Shown here: positions 17,513-27,707 of the stretch, one piece after another
Layout: the number at the start of each line of letters is the position of its first letter
Position numbering within the stretch: position 1 is the stretch's first letter
From: Caldilineaceae bacterium
GTDB taxonomy: Bacteria > Chloroflexota > Anaerolineae > Caldilineales > Caldilineaceae
Assembly: GCA_958295845.1 (NCBI GenBank)
Contig: OY282376.1
Span: forward strand, 2,059,022-2,123,021
Reading direction: 5' to 3'
Length of the DNA: 64,000 bases
The notes under the pieces: generated by a model
Databases searched by the model: none
The model's input: only the letters and a program-made list of their open reading frames with translations
What the model was told of the DNA's origin: nothing
Position numbers and translations under genes: made by a program

Positions 17513-20500
17513 CTACGGCAACACGGGTACGCGGTATAAGTAGCCGTTCTCGCTATCAGTCACCAACAGGTCCCCTTCAGGACCCACACTGACGCCAATC
17601 AGTTTGCGAATCGGTTGACTCGAAAGAAGCCCCCATACTTCGATACTCTCGTCATCGTCTAACGGGATCCGCACAAAGCCTCCCAGTTCCGGCTGTGTTA
17701 CGAACAGCACCCCAGAGTTGTCCAGCACCATGTGCGGGCCGTCCACACTGTTTGCCGTTGACAAAGGCCACAATTTCAGCGGTTCGCCGCCAATATCAAA
17801 ACGTAGGACCGCGGTCGTACCCACCGTGGACACGTAAACGGCATCGTCAGCATGGTAGGCCACGTCGACCGGCTGGAAATCCCCTTGACTAAACAGGGTC
17901 GAGATGCGGGCCAGCTCCCTTCCCTCCACGTCAAATGCCGCCACAGCAAGCGCAGGAGTTAAGGCCAGCCAGATGCGGCCCTCATCGTCTACGTCAATGC
18001 CTCTGCTCCTGTCCGCAATGTTATCAGACAACCGAACCGCTCGCACAAAGTCGCCGGCCGAATCATGAATAGACACTTGCCCCCCGTCCCCTGCATCGAG
18101 AACATAGATGTTTCCGTCCACGTCTGCAGCGACATCGACCGGCTCGCTGAATCGCCGGTTCGAGCGGCGGACCTGGGCGATCTCCTGCCCGCTGGGATCC
18201 AGTACAAACAGTGACTGCTGGCCGGGATCGACAACATACAACATGCCGTTGGCCGCGGCCACCCCCCGCGGCCGCTCAAATATGTCGCTTATCTCTTCAA
18301 ACGCAGCCGTCTGCTCCACATCCACCGGCAAGAGCGACACATCAAGAGGTAGGCCCGCCAGCGACTCCTCCGCAGTTCTGTCGAATATCGCTAGATCCTC
18401 TAATGAAAGATAGTCGTAGTTTCCTTGGGGAGGAAAGAGCGCCTCGGCCTGCACCAGCGTGCGCTCCTGTCCCGGCGGCGCCCAATGAAGGTTGACATGA
18501 TAGTGGGACGTACGCGCCACATAGCGGATCCGAATATCATGCAGTCCTGCACTCAAAGAAATCGAGTCTTCATCGTACTGATTAGGCTCAGGGCTTGCCG
18601 CCACCGCAATGTCGTCTATCCACAATTCTGACTCGTCTATCGACTCGATTCCCAACCTGTAAACTCCGTCGACCGGTACCGCCAACTTGCCCTCCCACTC
18701 CACCGTGTACGGGCGTGGCAATGGGATATCGTGGAAATAGAGATTGATCTGCGGGTCAATTCGAGTGAATGCCGGCGGGTCCTGCCAGTCCCCATTGGCA
18801 TAGTACCTTCCCAAGAGCCCATTGCTCGTCACAGGCGGCACATGCAGCGCCGAAGTCGGCACGACCTGCTCCACTTCACCCGGACGTTGCCACGAAAAGG
18901 AAACAGGACCATCGCCGCCGACCGCTCGGATACGGACCCTGTGAAGTCCCAGGGCCAGCTTCAGGGCTGCCGTAACTTCCCTCCCCGTCAAAGTTTGGGC
19001 AGCCTCCTCCTCTGCACTGATCTCTGCGACAAGCGCTTCGTCTATGTACAGCTCGGCAGCCCCTGGAGCGCGCAGGACCAGCTTGTGCGGGCCATACTCT
19101 TCGATGTTGAGAACCCCCGTCCACTCTGCTGAAAATGCTCCGGACAGAGGAGCCTCGCCGGGCCAATTCACGGAAAGAGTGGCATGTCTCTCAATTGCAA
19201 CCGGGCTGCCCGTCCATCCTTCACCTTCATAGTAGGCAACGTCCAAACCCTGTATCGAGGAGATGTCCTCTGGGCTGAGGCGGGCCTCATAGAGGACGGT
19301 AGGTCCGCCAAAGGGAGGCTTATGCTCGATAAATTCGCCGTTCGGATAAAAGCTCCTGGCCTGCTCGAAGAAATTCCGGCGCTCAGGATCCATCAGAAAG
19401 AGCGCATTACGATCGGGCGAAAGCGGCATGGGCAGCGTTTCAGTATACTTGATCGCACGGTAGTACGGCACCGAGCTGCCCACGAAACGCACCGATGGAT
19501 GCCCGGCGTAGTGAGAAGTCAGATAGACGTCTGTGTTGTTGCTGTCGATATGCTCTGCCACCACAGTAGCCGCAATCGTTTCTCCAGTGGAGTAAGCGTT
19601 CCAAACGGCGAAATCATTCACCTGCTGGACGAAGTAGGTCCTGAAATTGTACACGCCTACCGCCGCAAGTAGCACTGCAAGGAATACAACCGGCGTGCCC
19701 CGCCATAGAATGACAAGCCGGAAACGCTCCGCCAATAGGCTCCCAGCCGCAGAGATTCTGCTGTAACTTTCTCGGACGCCCCCCTCGCCCTCTTCCTCCT
19801 TAACACCCCACCCGTGCAAAGAAGCCGCGCGCCAGTTCTGCCACAGCAACGCCAGTGGGAGTAGGACAAGCATATACGCCACCGGCAACGTGCCGATGGC
19901 GCGCAATGACTGTGGCGCCTCAAAGCTGAGCGAAAACACGCCTCCAGCGAGTAAACCGAAAAACCACAGTATGAGAAGCAGAAATCGAGGGCGCCAGAAA
20001 CGGCTCAGGCTGAGCCCAAGGCCCAATACCAACAGTCCGCCCGCCACTGGAGCTAACATCGGTTCTCCCGGTAGGTTATGGCGGCCGTTAGGATCGCCGC
20101 GAACGTTGTACATGAGCAGATGGGTAACCGCGTTTTCCCGCACCTTTCCCCAGACTTCGTCCTCCCCATACTCCTCAAAAATCGACACGGTTCGCGTCCG
20201 TTCCAGGTACCGGTCAAGTCGGGCAAACGCAAAAGTGGCCAGCGGCGCCAGGAATAACAGTACGCCCATCACCAACACCACAAGACCCTTCCACTGCGAA
20301 AGAATGAGCGGCCGGTTCGAGATTAGAAGATACAAAACAAACACCGAAATGACCGCGAGGAACAGCTGAAAAGCGTAATAAGTGTTCAGGCCAAACCCCA
20401 GGAATAACCCGGCCCACAGATAGTCGGTCAATCGGCCTCTCCGCAACGCTTTGAACAAGAGGCCGATCGCCAAAAAGACAAACAGCGTCATCAAAATGTT

Positions 20501-21832
20501 AAACATTCCGATTCGGCTGAAATTTACGCTCCAGCGAGAGACAGCGATCAGAAATGCCAGGGCAAGCGCGGGGCCGCGGCCGAACAGGTGACTTCCGGCC
20601 AGGTACGCCGCCGGGACCGACAACACACCGGTGATAACGGTCGCAAGACGTACGACAAACGTGATCGTCGGCAGAATCGTAAACAGAAAGGAGACCAGAT
20701 ATACATAATGTTCCGGTCCCATCAACGCGCTTACATACAGCGGTCTATATCCCGGCTCGCTTAGTATTCGCTGGGCTTCCAACCCGGCCGTGGCTTCGTC
20801 ATACCACGTGCCCGCAGGAAACTCGGGCAGCTGATATACCCGCATGAACATCCCCACGCAGATAATCAACAAGACCAGTAGACGCTGGCCCGTGCTCCAG
20901 GGAAGCTGCCGCGCGAGCGAATTCCTCGCCAACCTTGAGGTTGAAGTCGGCGCAGCATCCTCCGCGCTGCCCGGCTGCACACCTGCACGTTGCCCGCCCA
21001 GGACGCGTTGTGCCAGGTAAACACAACCAATGAGGAGCAGGACGCTCGCCCAGTGCAGCTGCCAGAAACTGTCGGGAGGCCTGTCCGGGTTCGTCAACAG
21101 CCGTTCCAACGACCAACCCGCAAACCCACCCGGAACGATCACGACGGCAAGCAGCCACAATGGGTTGAGCTTCTTCAGCTGCCCATGGTCACCTAACGCA
21201 GGTAGCGAAAAGTCCGTGCTTCTTCGAAAAGCCCAAAGGGCAACCAGGATTGCAGCGCCGAAAAGACCGAGCGCAGGCAACGTTGGCCCGCGTCCAAGCA
21301 GCCACTGACCGCACACCGCGCCAACTATTGCCAACACACCCCAGAAGACGTTAGCTCGGACCGTCCCCGCGTCGCCGAGATGGGCAACCTGTTCCAGAGA
21401 AATACCGCCGGCTTCAGGTCGCTCGCTCCCCGCAGAAGGTCCGCCTTGGTCTAGAGCATCTGCTGGGCCAGGCTTCACCAGAGGCTCAACCAGCCTTCCG
21501 ATGGCCGACCCTTGCAATGTCGCAACTGTGGTGCCTAACAGGGCTCGCCATCCGCGACCGGCCGAAACGTCGAAGACAGGGCTCTCCTCGGCGGCGCCGG
21601 CGGGGGCCTCCCCCCCTATTGCCTGCTCCTCCGCGAAGCCACTCCCTGCCAGGGCATACCCGCAGGCATGGCAAAAACGCTGCCCGTTGTCACACTCCTC
21701 ACCGCATTGGGCGCAGTCTACCGTGGCGGGCAGCCGCCCACCGCAATCCTCGCAGAAATTCGCCGTAGGGCGGTTGGCGTGCCCGCAAGCAGTGCAAGTC
21801 CTCTGCCCCTTGATTCCTTCCGTGTTCAGCAT
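17513..21832 (-). CDS. Giant GT39-type membrane glycosyltransferase with zinc ribbons, two PA14-like domains and NHL-like propeller
   Basis: This 1439-residue fusion has four parts. A double zinc ribbon (about 12-65; CTACG, CEDCGG, CAQCG, CHACG) comes first. Several membrane spans then lead into a GT39/ArnT-PMT-type core (about 310-700) with the loop FPAGTWYDEATAGLEAQRIL holding the expected Asp-Glu. Two PA14-like β-domains follow (about 864-994 and 1009-1134; GLLGRYYANGDW and LSAGLHDIRIRYVA), and last an NHL-like propeller (about 1180-1439). GT39 enzymes transfer a sugar from a polyprenyl-phosphate donor on the outer membrane face; PA14 domains often bind glycans. The whole could build or decorate surface glycoconjugates. 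The acceptor is unknown. It is much longer than usual GT39 proteins (500-700 residues). Confidence 0.82.
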   Translation of the reverse strand: MLNTEGIKGQRTCTACGHANRPTANFCEDCGGRLPATVDCAQCGEECDNGQRFCHACGYALAGSGFAEEQAIGGEAPAGAAEESPVFDVSAGRGWRALLGTTVATLQGSAIGRLVEPLVKPGPADALDQGGPSAGSERPEAGGISLEQVAHLGDAGTVRANVFWGVLAIVGAVCGQWLLGRGPTLPALGLFGAAILVALWAFRRSTDFSLPALGDHGQLKKLNPLWLLAVVIVPGGFAGWSLERLLTNPDRPPDSFWQLHWASVLLLIGCVYLAQRVLGGQRAGVQPGSAEDAAPTSTSRLARNSLARQLPWSTGQRLLVLLIICVGMFMRVYQLPEFPAGTWYDEATAGLEAQRILSEPGYRPLYVSALMGPEHYVYLVSFLFTILPTITFVVRLATVITGVLSVPAAYLAGSHLFGRGPALALAFLIAVSRWSVNFSRIGMFNILMTLFVFLAIGLLFKALRRGRLTDYLWAGLFLGFGLNTYYAFQLFLAVISVFVLYLLISNRPLILSQWKGLVVLVMGVLLFLAPLATFAFARLDRYLERTRTVSIFEEYGEDEVWGKVRENAVTHLLMYNVRGDPNGRHNLPGEPMLAPVAGGLLVLGLGLSLSRFWRPRFLLLILWFFGLLAGGVFSLSFEAPQSLRAIGTLPVAYMLVLLPLALLWQNWRAASLHGWGVKEEEGEGGVRESYSRISAAGSLLAERFRLVILWRGTPVVFLAVLLAAVGVYNFRTYFVQQVNDFAVWNAYSTGETIAATVVAEHIDSNNTDVYLTSHYAGHPSVRFVGSSVPYYRAIKYTETLPMPLSPDRNALFLMDPERRNFFEQARSFYPNGEFIEHKPPFGGPTVLYEARLSPEDISSIQGLDVAYYEGEGWTGSPVAIERHATLSVNWPGEAPLSGAFSAEWTGVLNIEEYGPHKLVLRAPGAAELYIDEALVAEISAEEEAAQTLTGREVTAALKLALGLHRVRIRAVGGDGPVSFSWQRPGEVEQVVPTSALHVPPVTSNGLLGRYYANGDWQDPPAFTRIDPQINLYFHDIPLPRPYTVEWEGKLAVPVDGVYRLGIESIDESELWIDDIAVAASPEPNQYDEDSISLSAGLHDIRIRYVARTSHYHVNLHWAPPGQERTLVQAEALFPPQGNYDYLSLEDLAIFDRTAEESLAGLPLDVSLLPVDVEQTAAFEEISDIFERPRGVAAANGMLYVVDPGQQSLFVLDPSGQEIAQVRRSNRRFSEPVDVAADVDGNIYVLDAGDGGQVSIHDSAGDFVRAVRLSDNIADRSRGIDVDDEGRIWLALTPALAVAAFDVEGRELARISTLFSQGDFQPVDVAYHADDAVYVSTVGTTAVLRFDIGGEPLKLWPLSTANSVDGPHMVLDNSGVLFVTQPELGGFVRIPLDDDESIEVWGLLSSQPIRKLIGVSVGPEGDLLVTDSENGYLYRVPVLP

Positions 21833-22224
21833 GGGCCTGTCAATTCAATCTTTCATTTTTCATAACGACTCAACCACAATATGATTCGCAACCCTGAGTG
21901 AACCGAGCGCTGGATTCCCCATTCCTCTTCACTCTCTCCTCGCATTTGGGCGGTCGGACCTTGGCCCTCCCGTGTGCAGGGGCTGCGCCCCCGCAACGCC
22001 CTCCTCCAAAGACATGCCTCATCCTCAGTACGCCGTAGTTCCGGCGGTGCGTCTCAGGTAAGGTGAACGGGGCCATCGAGTACAAGATGCGATAGCCCGA
22101 ATGGCGGTATGACCGAAGGTCAGGTCCACACAGACGCTGTAAATGGCCTAGTAGCTACCATTTGACTATGTGATCTGGTAGATTCACAGCAAAATATTTG
22201 GCGGTGAAGTCGTTCGAACCTCGG
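21833..22224. other. Intergenic region upstream of the giant glycosyltransferase
   Basis: About 390 bases between two minus-strand membrane-protein genes. It should contain the leader and promoter of the 1439-residue protein and the 3' end of the upstream gene. I see no consensus promoter, terminator hairpin or RNA gene. Small open frames here have no protein features. Confidence 0.4.
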
Positions 22225-24201
22225 CTACCCTTCCAGGTGATAGATGACATACACAGGGTCGGGCCCTTCATCCACGATGAGCTCCCCTCCCGGATACATC
22301 TCCATTATCCTGTCGATCTCTTCCACGTACGGGCCCTCCAGCAGATACGTTACCGGTCCCGGATCGAGCTTCTCAAGATCAAATTCCCCGAATTCCCTCG
22401 ACCTGTCGACGCCAGTGCTCTCCGGATAAAGGAACCGTATCGTCTCATACTTGAACCGGCGCTGAGCCGAAAAATAGTAGATCGTACCGGGATCATCGAA
22501 TGAGTGGGCTGCCTCGAGCGAATCGAAATAGTAGGTAGCAAATGTCCATCTAAATGTCGGGGTTGTAGGCAATTCAATGAAGTAGTAGCTGAGATTCCAG
22601 ACCCCGCTCACCAAAAGCACGAGGACCGAAGCGCTGACCGCGGCAGATCGCCCCCAGTTCCCAAGCGAACGATACCCGAACTGTACGATAGCCCCGGCGC
22701 CAACGCCTGCCAGCCCAAAGACCCACGGAATAGCGGTGATACTGCGTCGCATCGAACCGGCTGAAGGATCTGTCAGCACAAGCCCCGCAAGTGCGCCTAT
22801 CACCACCAGCGCGGCCATCAGATGAGGTGGGCTGCGCCACTTACGAATCGATATGACCAGTCCAAGATAAGCCAGCAACGCGATGCCCGCGTCCATCGCG
22901 CCCACACCTCCGATTCCATCTACACCGTCTATCCTCGGGTTCCGCAGCAACAGCGAAAAGGCTTCCCAAGCCCGCACAATAAGAAACCCCACCCTCTCTG
23001 CTAACCCGTCAGCATTCACGAACTCGTGATAGTCAAACACCGACTTTTGGTTCATGCGGCCGAAATAAGCCTCTGGCGAACGTGCGGCAAACTGGATGAC
23101 GGGCGCCGCGCTCACGGCCGCCCCAATCGCCAGTAGAGAAAGAGGCAGCATTTTACGCTTGAACGACTCCTTCTGCCACAAAAAGTAGAGCGTAAGCGTA
23201 GCGACCATGGCAGCCAGAAACGTTGGAAAAGCAAAATACGTGTAGGGGATCAGACCCAGCAGCGCACCTGCTGCAACCCAGCTCCATAAGTTTCTTCGTC
23301 GCGCTTCTGGCCCCGCTGCATCGTAGGACTTCATCGCCCACAGCAGAGCCCCCGCCGCCGCCGTCGACACAAAGGCCAAGGGCACCACCCCGAAACCCAA
23401 CCGGCTGAAGTGCAGATGCCAGTAGCTCACCGTAAGTGCCGAGGTGCCGAACAGCGCGATCCAACGCCCGAAACCTGTCCGCAGCAGGAAATAAGCCGTC
23501 GGAACCGTAGCAATGCCGAATAACCCCATCGAAAGTCGAACAGAGAAAATGGAGGCATCCAGCAGCCAGATCAGCAATGCAGTAAGGTAGAACGGCCCGG
23601 TCAGTTGACCCAATGCTGAGGACGTATAGGGTCCAATCCACCCCTCTTGCAGAATGCGTAGACCCTCGATTCCAGTCAGGGCCTCATCGCCGTGAAAACC
23701 GGCCGGGATCTCTTCGAGCCGGTACACGCGCAAAAACGCTGCCGCGACCGTGAGTAGGACGACCGCTGTCAAATCCCAGCGGTTGCGAAGCAACCTTTCC
23801 GCAAGGAACTGCCAGGACCAACGCCAATCCTGGAACGGCGTATACCAGACAAGCCCTCGGCGCATTACATTTCTGGAAACACCTGAAAGCAGAAACCGGA
23901 TTCGAACCCCAAACCCGATACCGCTGTTTACTGAAGGTACGCCTCCGTAAATTTCCCCCCCGCAAGCATCACAGAACTCGTGCCCCCCTGGATTCTCTCT
24001 ACCGCACCGCGGGCAAACCATATCTACAGGCCGGCCGCAGCGCCCGCAGAACGCAGCGCCAGGCCGGTTCAGGAATTCGCAACCGTGACAGTTCCACTGC
24101 TCAACGGAGAGGCTGCTCTCGAGGTGTAAGGGAGAAGAAGAAGTCAAGCCCGAAACTTTCAATGATGGGGTGCTGCACAAATTCGAATATGCCAACGGCA
24201 C
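22225..24201 (-). CDS. Zinc-ribbon + GT39-type membrane glycosyltransferase
   Basis: This protein of about 658 residues opens with a double zinc ribbon (about 37-90; NCHGCEFLN, CGRCGRP, CPRCGREN, CDACGG). A polytopic membrane region follows with the GT39 loop IPAGFHGDEALTGIEGLRIL (Asp-Glu near 170), about a dozen hydrophobic segments, and a short extracytoplasmic C-terminal domain. It is predicted to use a polyprenyl-phosphate sugar donor at the outer face. The start is uncertain: the first codon is GTG with AGG at a long spacing, and no ATG lies between it and the zinc ribbon. It sits between the Agl23-like gene and the giant GT39 gene on the same strand. Confidence 0.8.
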   Translation of the reverse strand: MPLAYSNLCSTPSLKVSGLTSSSPLHLESSLSVEQWNCHGCEFLNRPGAAFCGRCGRPVDMVCPRCGRENPGGHEFCDACGGEIYGGVPSVNSGIGFGVRIRFLLSGVSRNVMRRGLVWYTPFQDWRWSWQFLAERLLRNRWDLTAVVLLTVAAAFLRVYRLEEIPAGFHGDEALTGIEGLRILQEGWIGPYTSSALGQLTGPFYLTALLIWLLDASIFSVRLSMGLFGIATVPTAYFLLRTGFGRWIALFGTSALTVSYWHLHFSRLGFGVVPLAFVSTAAAGALLWAMKSYDAAGPEARRRNLWSWVAAGALLGLIPYTYFAFPTFLAAMVATLTLYFLWQKESFKRKMLPLSLLAIGAAVSAAPVIQFAARSPEAYFGRMNQKSVFDYHEFVNADGLAERVGFLIVRAWEAFSLLLRNPRIDGVDGIGGVGAMDAGIALLAYLGLVISIRKWRSPPHLMAALVVIGALAGLVLTDPSAGSMRRSITAIPWVFGLAGVGAGAIVQFGYRSLGNWGRSAAVSASVLVLLVSGVWNLSYYFIELPTTPTFRWTFATYYFDSLEAAHSFDDPGTIYYFSAQRRFKYETIRFLYPESTGVDRSREFGEFDLEKLDPGPVTYLLEGPYVEEIDRIMEMYPGGELIVDEGPDPVYVIYHLEG

Positions 24202-24290
24202 CAGAGGACCTGTGGCGAAGAACGATGCTTGTCCAGTTGGCCCTCATGGCACCGCTTTGAACCGCTCTCTGATGCTAGGTATTCCCGGAC

Positions 24291-27200
24291 TCAATTGCCC
24301 GAAAAAACGAGTACCCGGTGGTTGTCAGCGTCGGCAACGAGAATCTCGCCGCTTATCGGGTCGATTGCAATGCCGGTCGGCTTGGCAAAGCTTTTCAGGT
24401 CCGAGCCATATCTCCCGAAGCTTGCCTGAATGTCGCCGCCCGAACCTATCACATAAATTTGGGAATACTGTGGGTCCGAAGCATACACCGTACCATCCGC
24501 CGCTGCTGCGATAAACGGCTTGTCCCAGATTTCCTGGCTATCCCAGGTGGGAATGCGCCACTCGAATACGGGAACCAGCTCCGCCGTAAGCACCTGAATG
24601 CGGCGATTCCAAGCGTCGCTGACCAGAACATTCCCCGTCGGAGCGTGGATTGCAACGTCAACAGGTTCCTCAAATTGACCTAACAGAACACCACCCGCGC
24701 CTACCTGGCGGACGAACTCTCCCACCGGCGTAAACTCCAGGATGCGCTTGTTGCCAGTGTCAGCAACGAGTAGGTTTCCCGCAGGCGTCACGGCCAGTCC
24801 CCGCGGGCCAAATAGAGCGTAAGGGTCTCTGCTATCTTCAGTGATGGCATTGAAGACTCCCCACTTGCGCAGGAAATTCCCTTGGCTGTCAAAAACTTGT
24901 ATGCGCCCATTCCAAGTGTCTGCGACGAAGACCGTGCCGTCAGCGCCAACCGCGATTCCCCACGGTTCCCGAAATTGGCCGTCACCCAGTTCCAAAGGTC
25001 CGTCTCCGTCCAGATCGGTGCAGCCTCTGCTTCCTTCCTCCGCCAGAAAACAAGTACTACCGAATGTCATCCGAAATGTACCATCGAAATTCAACCCGAC
25101 AACGCGATTATTGCCAGTATCGAGAATGTATCGCATCCCGTGCAAACCAATCGCAACACCTCGCGGGTTGGCCAGCGGAACGTCACTATAGAGACCGTTG
25201 TACGCAACGCTGGCACTGCGTTCGACCTCTTCATAGCTAAACGACTGCGACTGTCCGCCACCGGCAGTAGGAACAACGTTCAAGTCCCACACAATTTCGG
25301 CGATGTCTCTGCGGACGTACATGCGGAAATCATGACGGTGAGGCCATTCAGTAAGCGTCCGGTCAGGATGATTACGGAAGAAAAAGATCTGCCACAGGCG
25401 GCTACGCCGATCACTATCATTCAAAGCGCCCCATATCTGGTCTAAAGTCAGACCTCTGGACCTGGATTCCTCCGCGTCCCATTCCCCTTTGTAGCTCTCC
25501 TCAGGCCACCAGACCAGCCTGTAATTGCGGCTTACATATTCGCGACCAACGTACGGCTCGACCTTCGCATAGTTCTTCTTGCCGACTAGTATGATCGGCG
25601 CGCTCATCGCTTCAGTAGTCGGGTTTGCCCCGTAAAATATATGGTTGGGATAGAAGCGCATGTACCAGGTCATGGGCCAGGCAACATCATCGTCGTAAGA
25701 GACCTGGATTTCACGCTCGCCTACCGTGCGTTCGCTTATCGTCTCTATCTCCTCAAGAGCCCTCTTTACGTCTGGAGCAGCGTGGGCATAGACGAGATAT
25801 TCGGTTGCCATGTCGTAGTTGACATAGGTGAGAAGGTAGGAAAACCGAACTGTAAGCAGAAACAATATCGTGAAAGCTGTCACCGCAGACAACCGCAATG
25901 TCAGACGCCAGCCTGACCGTTGAAAGGCCACGTAAATGTAATACAACAAACCGGCCATCAAGCCGAGAGCAAGTATGAAGCGAACAGTCCGAGACAGCGT
26001 GTCTACGTCACGGCCGCCGCTGGGGATCGACCCAGCCAGCGTCGCCGCGACAAAAAGCAATGCCGGCAGTAGCGCAAGCAACCACCAGCCTTGCACGTCC
26101 CGCACCCTCTTCCAGTCAATCCGGCGAAAAATCTCAGCCCCCCACCAGCCTCCAAATAGCACCATCGGCTGCGTCATGTGCGTCAGCAACCACGGCATCT
26201 TTTCGCCCGCGTACGAATAGGACAACCAGGCCCCAATCCCCCACCATGCCAGAAAGAACACCAAATAGGGCTGCACGAACAAGGTCCCGTTCGCTTGGGC
26301 AGGTCCGGACTCCCTCCCTTCGTTACTACTCTCATCCTCTGAACTGTCCCCACTTTCCTCCTCGGTGACCGACCTTCCCCAAAACCAATTTCGTAGACGA
26401 ATCCCCAGCAGAGTCAACCCGCCCAGGCTGAGAAGTAGCGGCACAAACTCATAGAGCACGCTCTGCATAATATAGTAGTACCACGGCTGGCTTCCCCGTT
26501 GGACCTCCTGCTGGGCCAGCCAGTAACCGAGACTGCCCACCACGCCGGTCGCCAGTCCATCGACCGGATTTGTGAAAAATGTAGTGAATAATAGGATCTC
26601 AATTGCCCAGAACAATGCCATAAATGTGGCCCAATTAGAGAAGGTAAGCCTTCCCTCCTGCGCCTGTCCCGCTTGCGAACTGCCTCCACTCTCCCTGCCG
26701 CTCGCCGGACCAAACCACCAGTACGCCACTGCTGCGCTAAGTACAGTCATCAGCAAAACCAGGATGGCCGATCTGGCCAGATCCTGGGTCGTACTATAGG
26801 CGAGCGCATCCCAACCGAGGAGGAGGTGCCCGAGCGGCGCGGCAAATGGCAATACAATAGTCAGGAGCAGGACCGCAATATCAGCAAAGGCACTGTCCCG
26901 CAGCTGTTCTTGTCCTGTCCACCAACGCCAAATTGCAGCGCCCACCATGAAGACACCAAAAATCGTGCCCGACATGAACTGGTTTTCCTTCGCAGCAAAT
27001 CCAAGCGCCATCGCGGTCACGGTAATGTAGAGCCACTTCAGTTTCCGCTCCTCAACATAGCGGAACATGCAGTACACCCAGACCATCGAGAAAAAGACGA
27101 TGTAGATATCGTTCCGAATGTACCGGCTGTGAAAGAGAATGCTGGGACTGAAAAGCAAGAGCAGCGCGGTAAGCAACGCGCCAGTTCGCCCGAGCCAACG

Positions 27201-27704
27201 TCGGTAAAACCACGCCGCTATGATGGTCCCAATGCCTGCCAGGGCCGGCATGACACGGGCTGTGGCATCGCTGACCCCAAACAGAAGGTAAATGAAAGCG
27301 TTTGCATGGAAGAGGAACGGCCCATGCATCATTGGGTTGTGTTGATAGCTGCCTTTTCGATAGAGATCGAGAGAGTACACGGCGTGCAAACTCTCATCGT
27401 GGCTCATCCCGCGGACGCCCAGCGCGTAAAACCGGCTGACTATCGCGACGACCAGGATGAGTGCCCAGGCTACGGCCTCCCAATTGGCCCGCATTAAGTC
27501 AAATAGGTTCGAGTTGAGGAAACTCTCTGACGGCCCAATCCTGTCCGTCGGTAAGGACTGTGGTGAGTCCTTGGGGTGCGGCATTTCCTCCAAACTCTCC
27601 TCATGTTCCACAGCAACAAGAATCTCAGAAGAAGATTCCTGATTGTCCGCTTCGGCGACTTCGTTTGTGGTCTCGCCTTGCTTCTCGTTTCGTCCTTCAG
27701 CCAT
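24291..27704 (-). CDS. Agl23-family (TIGR03663-like) membrane glycosyltransferase fused to an NHL propeller
   Basis: This 1137-residue protein has an acidic, Glu-rich cytoplasmic tail (1-70) and then a polytopic core. Its first outer loop GVRGMSHDESLHAVYSLDLY carries the Asp-Glu (about 102-103) and is followed by NPMMHGPFLFHANAFIYLLFG, the signature stretch of Agl23-type proteins. These are linked in archaea to N-glycan or flippase-associated functions. The C-terminal third (from about 835) is a six-bladed NHL propeller with units such as PWGIAVGADGTVFVADTWNGRIQVF. Most family members end before such a propeller. It starts 3 bases after the stop of the GT39-like gene upstream, so translation is probably coupled. 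Confidence 0.85.
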   Translation of the reverse strand: MAEGRNEKQGETTNEVAEADNQESSSEILVAVEHEESLEEMPHPKDSPQSLPTDRIGPSESFLNSNLFDLMRANWEAVAWALILVVAIVSRFYALGVRGMSHDESLHAVYSLDLYRKGSYQHNPMMHGPFLFHANAFIYLLFGVSDATARVMPALAGIGTIIAAWFYRRWLGRTGALLTALLLLFSPSILFHSRYIRNDIYIVFFSMVWVYCMFRYVEERKLKWLYITVTAMALGFAAKENQFMSGTIFGVFMVGAAIWRWWTGQEQLRDSAFADIAVLLLTIVLPFAAPLGHLLLGWDALAYSTTQDLARSAILVLLMTVLSAAVAYWWFGPASGRESGGSSQAGQAQEGRLTFSNWATFMALFWAIEILLFTTFFTNPVDGLATGVVGSLGYWLAQQEVQRGSQPWYYYIMQSVLYEFVPLLLSLGGLTLLGIRLRNWFWGRSVTEEESGDSSEDESSNEGRESGPAQANGTLFVQPYLVFFLAWWGIGAWLSYSYAGEKMPWLLTHMTQPMVLFGGWWGAEIFRRIDWKRVRDVQGWWLLALLPALLFVAATLAGSIPSGGRDVDTLSRTVRFILALGLMAGLLYYIYVAFQRSGWRLTLRLSAVTAFTILFLLTVRFSYLLTYVNYDMATEYLVYAHAAPDVKRALEEIETISERTVGEREIQVSYDDDVAWPMTWYMRFYPNHIFYGANPTTEAMSAPIILVGKKNYAKVEPYVGREYVSRNYRLVWWPEESYKGEWDAEESRSRGLTLDQIWGALNDSDRRSRLWQIFFFRNHPDRTLTEWPHRHDFRMYVRRDIAEIVWDLNVVPTAGGGQSQSFSYEEVERSASVAYNGLYSDVPLANPRGVAIGLHGMRYILDTGNNRVVGLNFDGTFRMTFGSTCFLAEEGSRGCTDLDGDGPLELGDGQFREPWGIAVGADGTVFVADTWNGRIQVFDSQGNFLRKWGVFNAITEDSRDPYALFGPRGLAVTPAGNLLVADTGNKRILEFTPVGEFVRQVGAGGVLLGQFEEPVDVAIHAPTGNVLVSDAWNRRIQVLTAELVPVFEWRIPTWDSQEIWDKPFIAAAADGTVYASDPQYSQIYVIGSGGDIQASFGRYGSDLKSFAKPTGIAIDPISGEILVADADNHRVLVFSGN

Positions 27705-27707
27705 CGC

